Positions 42,879 to 51,321 of a DNA stretch of 64,000 nt are shown here, one piece after another; the stretch's first letter is position 1; each line of letters starts with the position of its first letter. The notes beneath the pieces were generated by a model. That model saw only the letters and a program-made list of their open reading frames with translations. It ran no database searches and was not told the origin of the DNA. Source of the stretch: Paenibacillus sp. Soil750 (GTDB taxonomy: Bacteria > Bacillota > Bacilli > Paenibacillales > NBRC-103111); assembly GCF_001428045.1 (NCBI RefSeq), contig NZ_LMSD01000034.1, forward strand, positions 186,001 through 250,000. Reading direction: 5' to 3'. A program made the translations under genes and the position numbers.

Positions 42879-43259
42879 ATGAATAAATTTAAGGGTTTTT
42901 ATTTATTAGCAGCATTAACAATCGTAATTTCTGGTTGTGGGAAAGCCAAAACGACAACGTCCAACACACCTGCGTTTACACCTACTTTAGAAGTCGCTTA
43001 CGTTGTTAAAGATGATACTGTCACCTTAGATTTGACAACGGATCTGAAGTTATCGAAGGAACACTATGATCAACAACGTGTAGAAGGTGAAGGTCATGTT
43101 CATATATCGTTAGACAAGGGTGAGAAGATCGTAGTCACAACAAAGCAAAAGGTATTGGATCATTTAAGTAAAGGTTCACATGAAGTGAAAATCTCCTTAC
43201 ATAATAACGACCACACGCCTTACGATGTTAGCAAAACAGTTACGTTCGATGTGAAGTAG
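42879..43259 (+). CDS. Lipoprotein with FixH/YtkA-like domain
   Basis: Exported lipoprotein of 126 aa. ATG 42879 follows GGGGG by six bases. Lipobox with Cys20 (VISGC). The mature part, VAYVVKDDTVTLDLTTDLKL, a central EGEGHVHISLD and VKISLHNNDHTPY, resembles small YtkA/FixH-like beta-sandwich domains, some of which bind copper; the HVH and NNDH residues could be ligands (inference). It is eight bases from the histidine kinase gene, so it may be that sensor's outer partner. Confidence 0.68.
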   Translation: MNKFKGFYLLAALTIVISGCGKAKTTTSNTPAFTPTLEVAYVVKDDTVTLDLTTDLKLSKEHYDQQRVEGEGHVHISLDKGEKIVVTTKQKVLDHLSKGSHEVKISLHNNDHTPYDVSKTVTFDVK

Positions 43260-43267
43260 GTGTGTTG

Positions 43268-44806
43268 ATGTCTTTTCGTCAAAAGAAATTAAGCTTACAG
43301 AAACGTATTGTATTCCTAGTAACAGCGGTCACAGCGGGCATGATCTCGACGATGATGGTGTTTGATACGATCAGCTTGAATCAATCGATCCGTGAAGCAT
43401 ATGTAAGTCAAATCAGCGGTATGACGATTGCAATCAACGGTCGTTATGAAGAATCAAGATCGATCTCCGATATTCAGCAGATTTTCGATTACATTCAATA
43501 TAAGAATAATCGCGTTATGGATATGAAGCTGTATGACAAACAAGGAAAAATCTTAGCCTCCTCGAATCGACAAGAGGTAGGAACGATTCTGAATGCCGCG
43601 AAAATCGTGATTCCTAAGCAAGACAAGACGATTGTAGATCGTATCCCAATTGCCGAGAGTGATAGGCCGATCGTTCGATTAACGGCACCACTGCAAGAAG
43701 ATGGTTCTGTTGTCGGGGCAGTAGAGGTTATTTTCGACTCATCGGAAGAGGAATTGCTGCTCAAACAAAGAACGAAACTGATTCTGTTCGTTGGGCTTAG
43801 TATTGCAATTATACTATCGATTTTATTATGGCTTATTCTGCGAGTCATTGTTATCCGGCCATTAAGCCGGTTGCGTGAAGCGGCAGTCATTGTGAAGCAA
43901 GGTGGAGAACTGCCTAAATTGCAATTCAAAGCTTCACCAGAAATTGCCGAGGTTTCTGACGCTTTTAATGATATGGTCAGCAATTTGGATGAACGCTATC
44001 AGGAGCTGCAGCAGGCTCTGAATACCTTGCAAGTTACCCAAGATCAGCTCGTACATTCGGAGAAAATGGGGGCACTAGGGAATTTAGTTGCAGGCGTGTC
44101 GCATGAAATTAACACCCCAATTGGTATTGGTGTAACGGCTATAAGTTACTTGGATCAGAAGGCGAAAGAGTTTCAAACCTTGTATGAAGCAGGGAAAATG
44201 AAGAAATCCGATTTGGAGCAATTTCTATCCATTTCCCATGAGAGCATAGTGATGGTTCAATCTAACTTGGAACGAGCTTCTTCTTTAGTAAAAAGTTTCA
44301 AGCAAATTTCAGTGGATCAAAGTGTAGAGATGAAGCGAACCTTCCTATTCAAAGAATATGTGGAAGGGATTATCGCAAGTTTGAAGCCTGCACTTAAGAA
44401 AACACGTATACAACTAGATGTTTACTGCGATGATCAACTGCAGTTGTATACGTACCCAGGTGCGTTATCTCAAATCATTACGAATTTAGTTATGAATTCC
44501 CTGAATCATGCTTACGATACTGATGACGATGAAGGATGTTTATGTATCCGAGTAATAGACTATCCCGATCATGTCATGCTAGCCTATTCCGATGATGGGA
44601 AAGGGATGTCCGAGGAGGTGTTGGATCATATTTTTGATCCATTCTTCACAACCAGCCGCGGTCAAGGCGGGACAGGCCTAGGGATGAATATCGTGTATAA
44701 CCTTGTGAAAGAATCGTTAAATGGTACGATTCAATGTTCAAGCGTACGAGGACAGGGCAGTTTATTTGCAATTACAATCCCCAAAGAGGAGGAAGCTGAG
44801 ATATGA
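43268..44806 (+). CDS. Membrane sensor histidine kinase
   Basis: Sensor of 512 aa. A first helix at about 14-36, outer domain to about 170, second helix about 172-196, a HAMP linker (about 197-250), HisKA with phospho-acceptor His279 in VAGVSHEINTP, and HATPase motifs NLVMNSLNHA, SDDGKGMS and GTGLGMNI. TAGGTG lies upstream of ATG 43268; GTG 43262 is an alternative. It overlaps the HD-GYP regulator by ATGA, forming a clear two-component pair. Confidence 0.92.
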   Translation: MSFRQKKLSLQKRIVFLVTAVTAGMISTMMVFDTISLNQSIREAYVSQISGMTIAINGRYEESRSISDIQQIFDYIQYKNNRVMDMKLYDKQGKILASSNRQEVGTILNAAKIVIPKQDKTIVDRIPIAESDRPIVRLTAPLQEDGSVVGAVEVIFDSSEEELLLKQRTKLILFVGLSIAIILSILLWLILRVIVIRPLSRLREAAVIVKQGGELPKLQFKASPEIAEVSDAFNDMVSNLDERYQELQQALNTLQVTQDQLVHSEKMGALGNLVAGVSHEINTPIGIGVTAISYLDQKAKEFQTLYEAGKMKKSDLEQFLSISHESIVMVQSNLERASSLVKSFKQISVDQSVEMKRTFLFKEYVEGIIASLKPALKKTRIQLDVYCDDQLQLYTYPGALSQIITNLVMNSLNHAYDTDDDEGCLCIRVIDYPDHVMLAYSDDGKGMSEEVLDHIFDPFFTTSRGQGGTGLGMNIVYNLVKESLNGTIQCSSVRGQGSLFAITIPKEEEAEI

Positions 44807-46368
44807 CTAATGAAGTGGAGTCTGTCGATCAGGATGAGCTTCTTTTTGCTGCTGAGGAAGACAGCGTTGCAGCAAATCTAAGGACTGTGGAACAAGACCC
44901 GTGGATCGTACTTATTGTCGATGATGAGAAACAAATACACCAAGTAACGAAAATGGTGTTACAGGATCTCGAATTTGCTGGCAGAAAACTGGCGTTTCAT
45001 AGTGCCTATTCTGCTTTGGAAGCGAAACAACTTTTGAAAGAACAACCGCAAACGGCTCTTGTTTTATTAGATGTTGTTATGGAATACGAAGACGCTGGTT
45101 TGCAAATTGTTAAATACATTCGTGAAGAACTGAATAATCAAGCTGTACGTATTATTTTGCGAACTGGACAGCCAGGACAGGCGCCTGAGCGAACAGTTAT
45201 CATGGATTATGACATTAATGATTATAAAGAAAAGACGGAGTTAACCTCGCAGAAATTGTTTACTACGGTTGTTACAGCACTGCGCTCCTTTCGTGATATC
45301 AAAACAATTGAGAAAAGTAGAATTGGCCTGGAAGAAATTATTAAGTCATCAGCGACTTTGTTTGAATTACAGTCCATGAAGAAATTTGCGTCAGGCGTAC
45401 TGACCCAAATGACCTCCATCGTTAATTTACATAAGAATGCGATACATTGTAGTTTTGCGGTGACGAAAGGGATCGAGGACATCTACATTCTTGCAGCTAG
45501 CGGTGATTATGCGGCGAATCAAGATGCAAGAGCACGGGATGTGGTTCCCACTGATGTTCTTGAGGAAATTGAATTGGCTTTCCATACTCGCAAAAGCAGC
45601 TTTGGTGCGGATCGTTTCATCATTTATTTCCAAAGTAAGATGGGGATGGAGAACGTGATTTATATGAACGGTTTTAATGCGCTGAGCGAATGGGAGCATT
45701 ACCTCGTGGATATTTATTGCGCGAACGTTTCGGTTGCTTTTGAGAATATTTATTTGAACAATGAGCTTGAGAGTACGCAACAGGAAATCATTTATACGAT
45801 GGGCGAGATCACGGAAACGCGTTCGCAGGAAACCGGTCATCACGTAAAGCGAGTGGCTGAGTATTCACGACTGTTAGCTCTGAAGTATGGCTTATCAGAG
45901 CAGGAAGCTGAAACGATTCGATTAGCAACACCGATGCATGATGTAGGCAAAGTTGGGATTCCAGATGCCATACTTAATAAACCGGGCTCCTTAACTACGG
46001 AAGAATTCGAAATCATGAAAACTCATTCTAATTTAGGCTTTGAAATGCTCAAGCATTCGAATAAAAAGGTACTGCACGCCGCGGCGATTATTGCTCATCA
46101 GCATCATGAACGATTCGACGGTACAGGTTATCCACAAGGGCTAAGTGGGGAAAACATTCACTTATATGGCCGAATAACAGCCTTAGCAGACGTATTTGAT
46201 GCACTGTGCAGTGATCGGGTATATAAGAAAGCATGGGAATTAGATCGCGTTCTGGATTTATTGAAATCTGAAAGTGGTAAGCATTTTGATCCTGTCATTG
46301 TTGATTTGTTTCTAAGCAACCTCGACGAGTTTTTAGTCATCAAAGAATTGTATAAAGAAAATCGTTAA
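44803..46368 (+). CDS. Response regulator with DUF3369 and HD-GYP domain
   Basis: Predicted c-di-GMP phosphodiesterase of 521 aa. A receiver domain (about 30-160) has phospho-acceptor Asp90 in LLDVVM and LRTGQPGQAPE; a DUF3369 region follows (about 175-320); the HD-GYP domain (about 340-500) has metal ligands His379-Asp380 in HDVGK, HHERFDGTGYP and ADVFDAL. Output is thus a signalling nucleotide, not DNA binding. Overlapped by its kinase, and with a FixH-like lipoprotein upstream. Confidence 0.93.
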   Translation: MTNEVESVDQDELLFAAEEDSVAANLRTVEQDPWIVLIVDDEKQIHQVTKMVLQDLEFAGRKLAFHSAYSALEAKQLLKEQPQTALVLLDVVMEYEDAGLQIVKYIREELNNQAVRIILRTGQPGQAPERTVIMDYDINDYKEKTELTSQKLFTTVVTALRSFRDIKTIEKSRIGLEEIIKSSATLFELQSMKKFASGVLTQMTSIVNLHKNAIHCSFAVTKGIEDIYILAASGDYAANQDARARDVVPTDVLEEIELAFHTRKSSFGADRFIIYFQSKMGMENVIYMNGFNALSEWEHYLVDIYCANVSVAFENIYLNNELESTQQEIIYTMGEITETRSQETGHHVKRVAEYSRLLALKYGLSEQEAETIRLATPMHDVGKVGIPDAILNKPGSLTTEEFEIMKTHSNLGFEMLKHSNKKVLHAAAIIAHQHHERFDGTGYPQGLSGENIHLYGRITALADVFDALCSDRVYKKAWELDRVLDLLKSESGKHFDPVIVDLFLSNLDEFLVIKELYKENR

Positions 46369-46448
46369 TTACCTTAAGGATTTCTGCCAACTGGCATAAG
46401 ATCAGGATCACCTTCTCATACTACGTTGAGATGATGGAGGTGAAAGGA

Positions 46449-46589
46449 ATGCCTAAAGTTAATCGACCAGATAAAAAAAATAACCAACAAAATGCTGCGC
46501 ACTTCACGGAAGAAGCGCAAACCCTAAAGAAACAGAAAGCGGATGATTTCCCGCCAAGCCTTAATAACATAAGTAAAAACAAATCTTAA
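46449..46589 (+). CDS. Small basic 46-aa protein
   Basis: Short gene of 46 aa with an excellent GGAGGTGAAAGGA before the ATG. It is polar and lysine/asparagine rich (KVNRPDKKNNQQ, LKKQKADDF), without cysteine or membrane segments, similar in style to small spore proteins, but unassigned. A terminator follows 16 bases after the stop, supporting a real gene. Confidence 0.65.
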   Translation: MPKVNRPDKKNNQQNAAHFTEEAQTLKKQKADDFPPSLNNISKNKS

Positions 46590-46605
46590 ATGTTGAAAGG
46601 TTGTC

Positions 46606-46634
46606 AACCCTTGTTCTTCGGAGCAGGGGTTTTT
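46606..46634 (+). terminator. Terminator after 46-aa gene
   Basis: AACCCTTGTTC (46606-46616) pairs with GAGCAGGGGTT (46621-46631) using G-U pairs, then T's. Confidence 0.85.
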
Positions 46635-46859
46635 GGTAATTTAATGAACATGTCCCGTTAACTATGGTTCGAAAAGTTGACGTACACGTTAAATTTCGGC
46701 AAAAATACGGTTGAACTGTGATTTCCCCTAATTTGTCTTAGAAAGTAGGTTGAAATCTTCGTCATTGTCTCATTTTCGAAGAAAGAAGCCCGTTTCTTTT
46801 AATTTACAATTCCTGTATGCTAGAAAGGGGCTTGAGACAGACAGAAAGAAGGTGTCACC

Positions 46860-47711
46860 ATGGAAGGAATTGGACTCGTACTGGAAGGCGGAGGTATGCG
46901 AGGGGTATACACCGCGGGAGTCTTGGAATACTTTATGGAGCAAGATTTATATTTCCCCTATGTGGTGGGTGTTTCAGCAGGAGCGTGCAATGCCGTTTCT
47001 TATATTTCTAAACAACCTGGGCGGAATAAGAAAGTGACGATTGACTATGTTGCGGATCATCGTTATTTAAGCTATCGAAATTTATTGCGCAGTAAAAGCA
47101 TATTTGGCATGGATTTTATTTTTAATGAGCTGCCGAACAGGCTTGTGCCATTTGACTATGACACGTTTTATGCCTCTTCACAGCAATTTGCAATAGGTAC
47201 AACAGATGCACATACAGGGGAGCCGATTTATTTCACGAAACATCAGCTTCAACTGCAAACGATGCCCATCGTACAAGCTTCGAGCTCGTTGCCATTTGTA
47301 GCTACGCCGATCCTTTTTGAAGGTAGAACCTTATTTGATGGCGGCTTGGTCGATCCGATTCCCGTTCAGAAATCAGTTGCTGACGGTAATAAAAAGCATA
47401 TTATTGTATTAACGAAGGAGCTTGGTTACCGCAAACGACCGTTCAAGCAACGTTGGTTAGCGAAAAGTTTTTATCCGAAATATAATGGACTGGTAAATGT
47501 GCTTGTGAATCGCAGCGAAATTTATAATAACACCTTAGAAACAATTGAACGAATGGAAGCGGATGGAAGTGCGATCATTATTCGACCTTCAACCAAAGTT
47601 GAAGTTGGACGAATGGAGAAGGATCCGCGGAAGCTCGAGAAATTGCATGAGCTTGGCTATGAAGATGCGAAGAGGCTTGGAGCGCAATTGAAAGATTGGT
47701 TACTACACTAG
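46860..47711 (+). CDS. Patatin-like phospholipase
   Basis: Serine lipolytic enzyme of 283 aa. The oxyanion block LEGGGMRGVY is at 8-17, the nucleophile Ser39 in GVSAG, and the Asp160 of the dyad in FDGGLVDPIPV. GAAGGTG precedes the ATG. Resembles the YjjU-type patatin proteins of bacteria with a cytosolic location. The VOC protein follows by 13 bases and is probably co-expressed. Confidence 0.9.
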   Translation: MEGIGLVLEGGGMRGVYTAGVLEYFMEQDLYFPYVVGVSAGACNAVSYISKQPGRNKKVTIDYVADHRYLSYRNLLRSKSIFGMDFIFNELPNRLVPFDYDTFYASSQQFAIGTTDAHTGEPIYFTKHQLQLQTMPIVQASSSLPFVATPILFEGRTLFDGGLVDPIPVQKSVADGNKKHIIVLTKELGYRKRPFKQRWLAKSFYPKYNGLVNVLVNRSEIYNNTLETIERMEADGSAIIIRPSTKVEVGRMEKDPRKLEKLHELGYEDAKRLGAQLKDWLLH

Positions 47712-47724
47712 GGGGTTGTAAGTA

Positions 47725-48132
47725 GTGAACGCTGGAAAACAGAAAGTTAAGCCATTTTTGATGTTTGAGGGTCGTGCTGAGGAAGCTATGAACTTCTATA
47801 CCTCGTTATTCGATCAATCTGAGATCGTCAGTATTGAGCGCTATGGTCCAGCAGGGCCTGGGCCTGAAGGAAGTGTTGTGAAAGCGACCTTCTCTATTCA
47901 CGGGCAACAAATTATGTGTAGTGACAGTCCGGTTAAGCACGCCTTTACCTTTACACCTTCGATATCCTTGTTTGTGACGTGCGATACGGTCGAGGAGATT
48001 AATCGTGTATTTGAAACGCTGTCGCAAGACGGCAAAGTCTATATGGGCTTAGCTACTTACCCTTTTAGTGAAAGATTCGGTTGGGTAGGGGATCGTTTCG
48101 GCGTAACTTGGCAGTTGAGTCTTGAGAAATAG
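47725..48132 (+). CDS. VOC family protein (PhnB-like)
   Basis: Vicinal oxygen chelate fold protein of 135 aa. GTG start after AGGGGG. KPFLMFEGRAEEAMNFYTSLF and the IHGQQIMCSDS and SISLFVTCDT stretches are characteristic of the PhnB/3-demethylubiquinone methyltransferase-like subgroup. The exact reaction is unknown; family members include antibiotic-resistance and isomerase proteins. Confidence 0.85.
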   Translation: MNAGKQKVKPFLMFEGRAEEAMNFYTSLFDQSEIVSIERYGPAGPGPEGSVVKATFSIHGQQIMCSDSPVKHAFTFTPSISLFVTCDTVEEINRVFETLSQDGKVYMGLATYPFSERFGWVGDRFGVTWQLSLEK

Positions 48133-48204
48133 TATATCTTTACTTGCATAGCATTTGTTTGCATTTTGTCGAAACATGCGGTATGGTAGAGACTAACCAA
48201 ATAA

Positions 48205-48300
48205 GAACCCACGGGAGCTTGAGAAGTCAGGCTGAGATTGTGACCGTCATTGTCACTAACCGTTTATCTGATCTGGGTAATGCCAGCGTAGAGATCTCAT
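48205..48300 (+). ncRNA. TPP riboswitch (THI element)
   Basis: Thiamine pyrophosphate aptamer. GGCTGAGA (48230-48237) and the CTGATCTGGGTAATGCCAGCG segment (48268-48288) are near-invariant TPP aptamer parts; a GTGAC/GTCAC stem between is the optional P3a arm. The genes downstream (ThiY, ThiX, ThiZ) are expected targets. A terminator lies at 48356-48379. Confidence 0.95.
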
Positions 48301-48355
48301 ATAAATGCACATCCAACGATTTTTTCGTTTGGACATATCATTTTCTACACATGGC

Positions 48356-48379
48356 GCTCCCGGATAACGGGGGCTTTTT
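48356..48379 (+). terminator. Riboswitch-controlled terminator
   Basis: GCTCCCG (48356-48362) pairs with CGGGGGC (48368-48374), then five T. The left arm is exactly complementary to CGGGAGC in the aptamer (48212-48218), so these can form a rival antiterminator. Confidence 0.88.
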
Positions 48380-48419
48380 CTTATGGTTATAAAGAGATAA
48401 GAGGAGAGGGAAACCAAGT

Positions 48420-49436
48420 ATGAAATGGAACAAAATTGCACCACTTGTGCTAGTCAGCTTTACCGTCTTAATGGCAGGCTGCGGTAATGATTCAGCGAAG
48501 TCAGTTCAACCGACAGAAGGAGCGAAAAAGCTAACTGACGTAAAGGTTGTCCTAGACTGGACGCCGAATACGAACCACACGGGGCTGTATGTCGCGAAGG
48601 ATCAAGGTTTTTTTGAGCAAGAGGGTTTAAATGTGCAAATCATTGCCCCTGGCGAAGGTGGAGCGGATACAATGATCGCTTCTGGCGCTGCCGAGTTTGG
48701 TGTGAGCTATCAAGAAAGCATTACGCAAGGCCGTATTCAAGGAGTGCCGTTAGTCTCGATTGCTGCAGTTATTCAACATAATACATCTGGTTTTGCTTCA
48801 CCTGTCGCGAAAAATATCAAAACGCCGAAGGATTTCGAGAACAAATCGTATGGCGGTTGGGGTGCTCCTTCGGAAAGTGCCATGATTGAATCATTGATGC
48901 AATCGGAGAAGGCTGATGCGACGAAAGTGAAAATGGTCAATATCGGCGATGCGGATTATTTCACAGCGGTCAAACGAGATATTGATTTTGCATGGATTTA
49001 CTATGCTTGGACGGGCGTAGATGCGGAATTGCGTGGTGAGCCGCTAAACATGATTTATTTGAACAAATATTCGGATAAACTGGATTATTATACACCGGTA
49101 TTGGCGACAAATGAGAAGATGATCTCGTCGAAGCCGGAAATCGTTAAGGCGTTCGTTGCTGCAGCTTCCAAAGGGTATCAATTCGCTATTTCGAAACCGG
49201 AAGATGCGGCGAATATTTTGATTAAAGCAGTCCCAGATCTGGATCCTAAGCTAGTCGTTGCTAGTCAAAAATGGTTAAGCCCACGCTATCAGGACGATGC
49301 TGCTCGTTGGGGTGAGCAAAAGAAATCCGTGTGGGAGAACTATGCCACGTGGATGTTGGATCACAAGCTCTTAGAGAAAAAACTGGATGTGGATGCTGCC
49401 TTCACGAATACATTTTTACCAGGAAGCACGAAATAA
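48420..49436 (+). CDS. thiY: Thiamine pyrimidine ABC transporter substrate-binding lipoprotein (ThiY)
   Basis: NMT1/THI5-like binding lipoprotein of 338 aa. Lipobox Cys21 (LMAGC). VLDWTPNTNHTGLYVAKDQGFF near 46-67 and the GWGAPSESAMIE stretch near 148 are typical of ThiY, which binds formylaminopyrimidine. GAGGAGAGGG lies upstream of the ATG. It heads the riboswitch operon. Confidence 0.93.
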   Translation: MKWNKIAPLVLVSFTVLMAGCGNDSAKSVQPTEGAKKLTDVKVVLDWTPNTNHTGLYVAKDQGFFEQEGLNVQIIAPGEGGADTMIASGAAEFGVSYQESITQGRIQGVPLVSIAAVIQHNTSGFASPVAKNIKTPKDFENKSYGGWGAPSESAMIESLMQSEKADATKVKMVNIGDADYFTAVKRDIDFAWIYYAWTGVDAELRGEPLNMIYLNKYSDKLDYYTPVLATNEKMISSKPEIVKAFVAAASKGYQFAISKPEDAANILIKAVPDLDPKLVVASQKWLSPRYQDDAARWGEQKKSVWENYATWMLDHKLLEKKLDVDAAFTNTFLPGSTK

Positions 49437-49467
49437 TTCCTAATCCGAAAAGAGGAGAATTCCAATT

Positions 49468-49758
49468 ATGGCTAATGCACTTGTTAGTATTCAAATTATC
49501 CCGAAAACGGTGAATGGTGAAGACGTCATTCCTTACGTAGATCGTGCAATCGAAGTGATTGCAAAGTCAGGTGTTAAATATTTCGTATCACCGCTTGAAA
49601 CGACGATGGAGGGCGAGTTGGATCAACTCCTTCTCATTATTCAAGATATGAATACCGCGATGATTGACATGGGTAGCCCGAACGTCATTTCTCAGGTGAA
49701 AATTTACTTCAATCCTTCGGGAGCCTCGATGGACAAGTTAACGGAGAAGTACAGATAA
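49468..49758 (+). CDS. Thiamine-binding DUF77 (MTH1187/YkoF-like) protein
   Basis: Cytoplasmic protein of 96 aa. MANALVSIQIIP, VDRAIEVIAKSGVKYFVSPLETTMEGE and the IDMGSPNVISQVKI stretch are hallmarks of the DUF77 family, whose members bind thiamine or HMP. AGAGGAG precedes the ATG. It shares a base with the thiX start. It may be an intracellular chaperone or sensor of the imported pyrimidine (inference). Confidence 0.9.
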   Translation: MANALVSIQIIPKTVNGEDVIPYVDRAIEVIAKSGVKYFVSPLETTMEGELDQLLLIIQDMNTAMIDMGSPNVISQVKIYFNPSGASMDKLTEKYR

Positions 49759-50525
49759 TGAACATCCATCGCTGGATCAAAGCAGGATGGCCGCCACTTG
49801 TGGTAGTCATCCTTCTGTTGTTTATTTGGCAGCTTGCTGTCACGTGGGGAGGAACCGCAGATTGGCTGCTTCCGAGTCCGCTTAAAATATGGCGAGACGG
49901 TACGACAGATATGCCGCGCGTGTGGATGCATATGTGGGCTACCGTTCGTTTGATGTGCATTGGTTTTAGTGTGGGAGCCATCGGTGGTGTTCTAGTTGCC
50001 AGCGTGTTACATAGGCTTCCTTTCGTTAAAGCAGGTTTCTATCCGCTGCTCATTTTATCTCAAAATATCCCTGTCATCGCTCTGGGTCCGCTGTTAATTA
50101 TTTTATTTGGTTTTGGTCTTTTACCTAAACTTATATTGATTTCACTTGTTTGTTTCTTCCCTGTGACGATGTCAACGCTAGATGGCTTTATGCAGACGGA
50201 TCGCAGCATGTACAACTACATGCAAATGATTGGTGCATCGAAACGCCAAATTTTCTATAAATTAGAGCTGCCTCATGCACTACCATTTCTGTTCACAGGA
50301 CTCAAAATATCAGCTACTTATAGTGTGATGGGAGCTGTTATTGCCGAATGGTTAGGCGGAAATGTGGGGCTTGGCTATTATATGATCTTACAAAAATCAG
50401 CCTTCCGTGCGGATCGGGAATTTGTGGCGATCGGGATCATCGTGATTCTGAGTTTGCTCTTTTTCTGGCTAATAGCAGGGCTTGAGAAGCTCATCATTCG
50501 TTGGAACGTCAAACGTTCTTCGTAA
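49758..50525 (+). CDS. thiX: Thiamine pyrimidine ABC transporter permease (ThiX)
   Basis: BPD_transp_1 family permease of 255 aa with six membrane segments. The ATP-binding protein contact loop is the EAA-type region DRSMYNYMQMIGASKRQIFYKLELPHALP near 150-178. Start overlaps the DUF77 gene. Pairs with thiY and thiZ. Confidence 0.92.
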   Translation: MNIHRWIKAGWPPLVVVILLLFIWQLAVTWGGTADWLLPSPLKIWRDGTTDMPRVWMHMWATVRLMCIGFSVGAIGGVLVASVLHRLPFVKAGFYPLLILSQNIPVIALGPLLIILFGFGLLPKLILISLVCFFPVTMSTLDGFMQTDRSMYNYMQMIGASKRQIFYKLELPHALPFLFTGLKISATYSVMGAVIAEWLGGNVGLGYYMILQKSAFRADREFVAIGIIVILSLLFFWLIAGLEKLIIRWNVKRSS

Positions 50526-50544
50526 GAGAGGAGGAGCAGTGACT

Positions 50545-51321
50545 ATGAGCAAATTAAAACTTACTGGGATTCACCATGTGTTCCCAAATAAAAAGGGGCT
50601 TGTTTCCGTGCTCGCCGATATTCATCTTCATGTTGAGCAAGGTGAATTCGTTTCCATCATTGGACCCTCTGGCAGCGGTAAGAGTACCTTGTTCCATATC
50701 ATTGGTGGGCTCGTGAAGCCGACGTCTGGCGAAGTTTGGCTAGATGGCGAGAAGGTGACGGGTAAAAAAGGACTCATTTCTTACATGCCACAGCAACCGG
50801 CGTTGTTTCCATGGCGCTCCATTGAGGAAAATGTAGCACTAGGGCAGGAAGTGGCAGGGGAGTCGCGAACTTCAGCAATCGCCAAAGCTAGGGAATGGTT
50901 GCCCAAAGTTGGATTAGGCGGCTATGAACGGGAACTCCCTCATGTCCTGTCAGGCGGGATGCAGCAGCGAGTATCTTTTCTACGAGCCTTGTTAAGCTCC
51001 CAAGAGCTTATGTGCTTAGATGAGCCTTTCGGCTCCTTGGATGCGTTAACACGGCTGGATATGCAGGCATGGCTCCTTAACATTTGGGAGCAAAATAAAC
51101 GATCTATTTTGTTCGTCACACATAGTATCGAGGAAGCACTCTTTCTGTCTGATCGTATCTATGTGCTTTCCAATAAGCCTGCAAGTATCTTGGAAGAGTT
51201 AAAGGTGCCATTTGCAAGACCACGTCAGGAAGCTATCATGCAGGAAGCGGCGTTTATAGTACTAAGACAGCGTATTCAAGGACTGTTGCGACAGGAGAAA
51301 ACAAATGATATCAGCCATTGA
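50545..51321 (+). CDS. thiZ: Thiamine pyrimidine ABC transporter ATP-binding protein (ThiZ)
   Basis: ABC ATPase of 258 aa. The start at 50545 follows GAGAGGAGG; an ORF start at 50482 lies in thiX. Walker A GPSGSGKST near 40, Q-loop MPQQPALFPW, signature LSGGMQQRVS near 135 and Walker B MCLDEPFGSLD near 155. It resembles the nitrate/taurine-type ATPases typical of thiXYZ. Overlaps the TatD gene by 17 bases. Confidence 0.93.
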   Translation: MSKLKLTGIHHVFPNKKGLVSVLADIHLHVEQGEFVSIIGPSGSGKSTLFHIIGGLVKPTSGEVWLDGEKVTGKKGLISYMPQQPALFPWRSIEENVALGQEVAGESRTSAIAKAREWLPKVGLGGYERELPHVLSGGMQQRVSFLRALLSSQELMCLDEPFGSLDALTRLDMQAWLLNIWEQNKRSILFVTHSIEEALFLSDRIYVLSNKPASILEELKVPFARPRQEAIMQEAAFIVLRQRIQGLLRQEKTNDISH

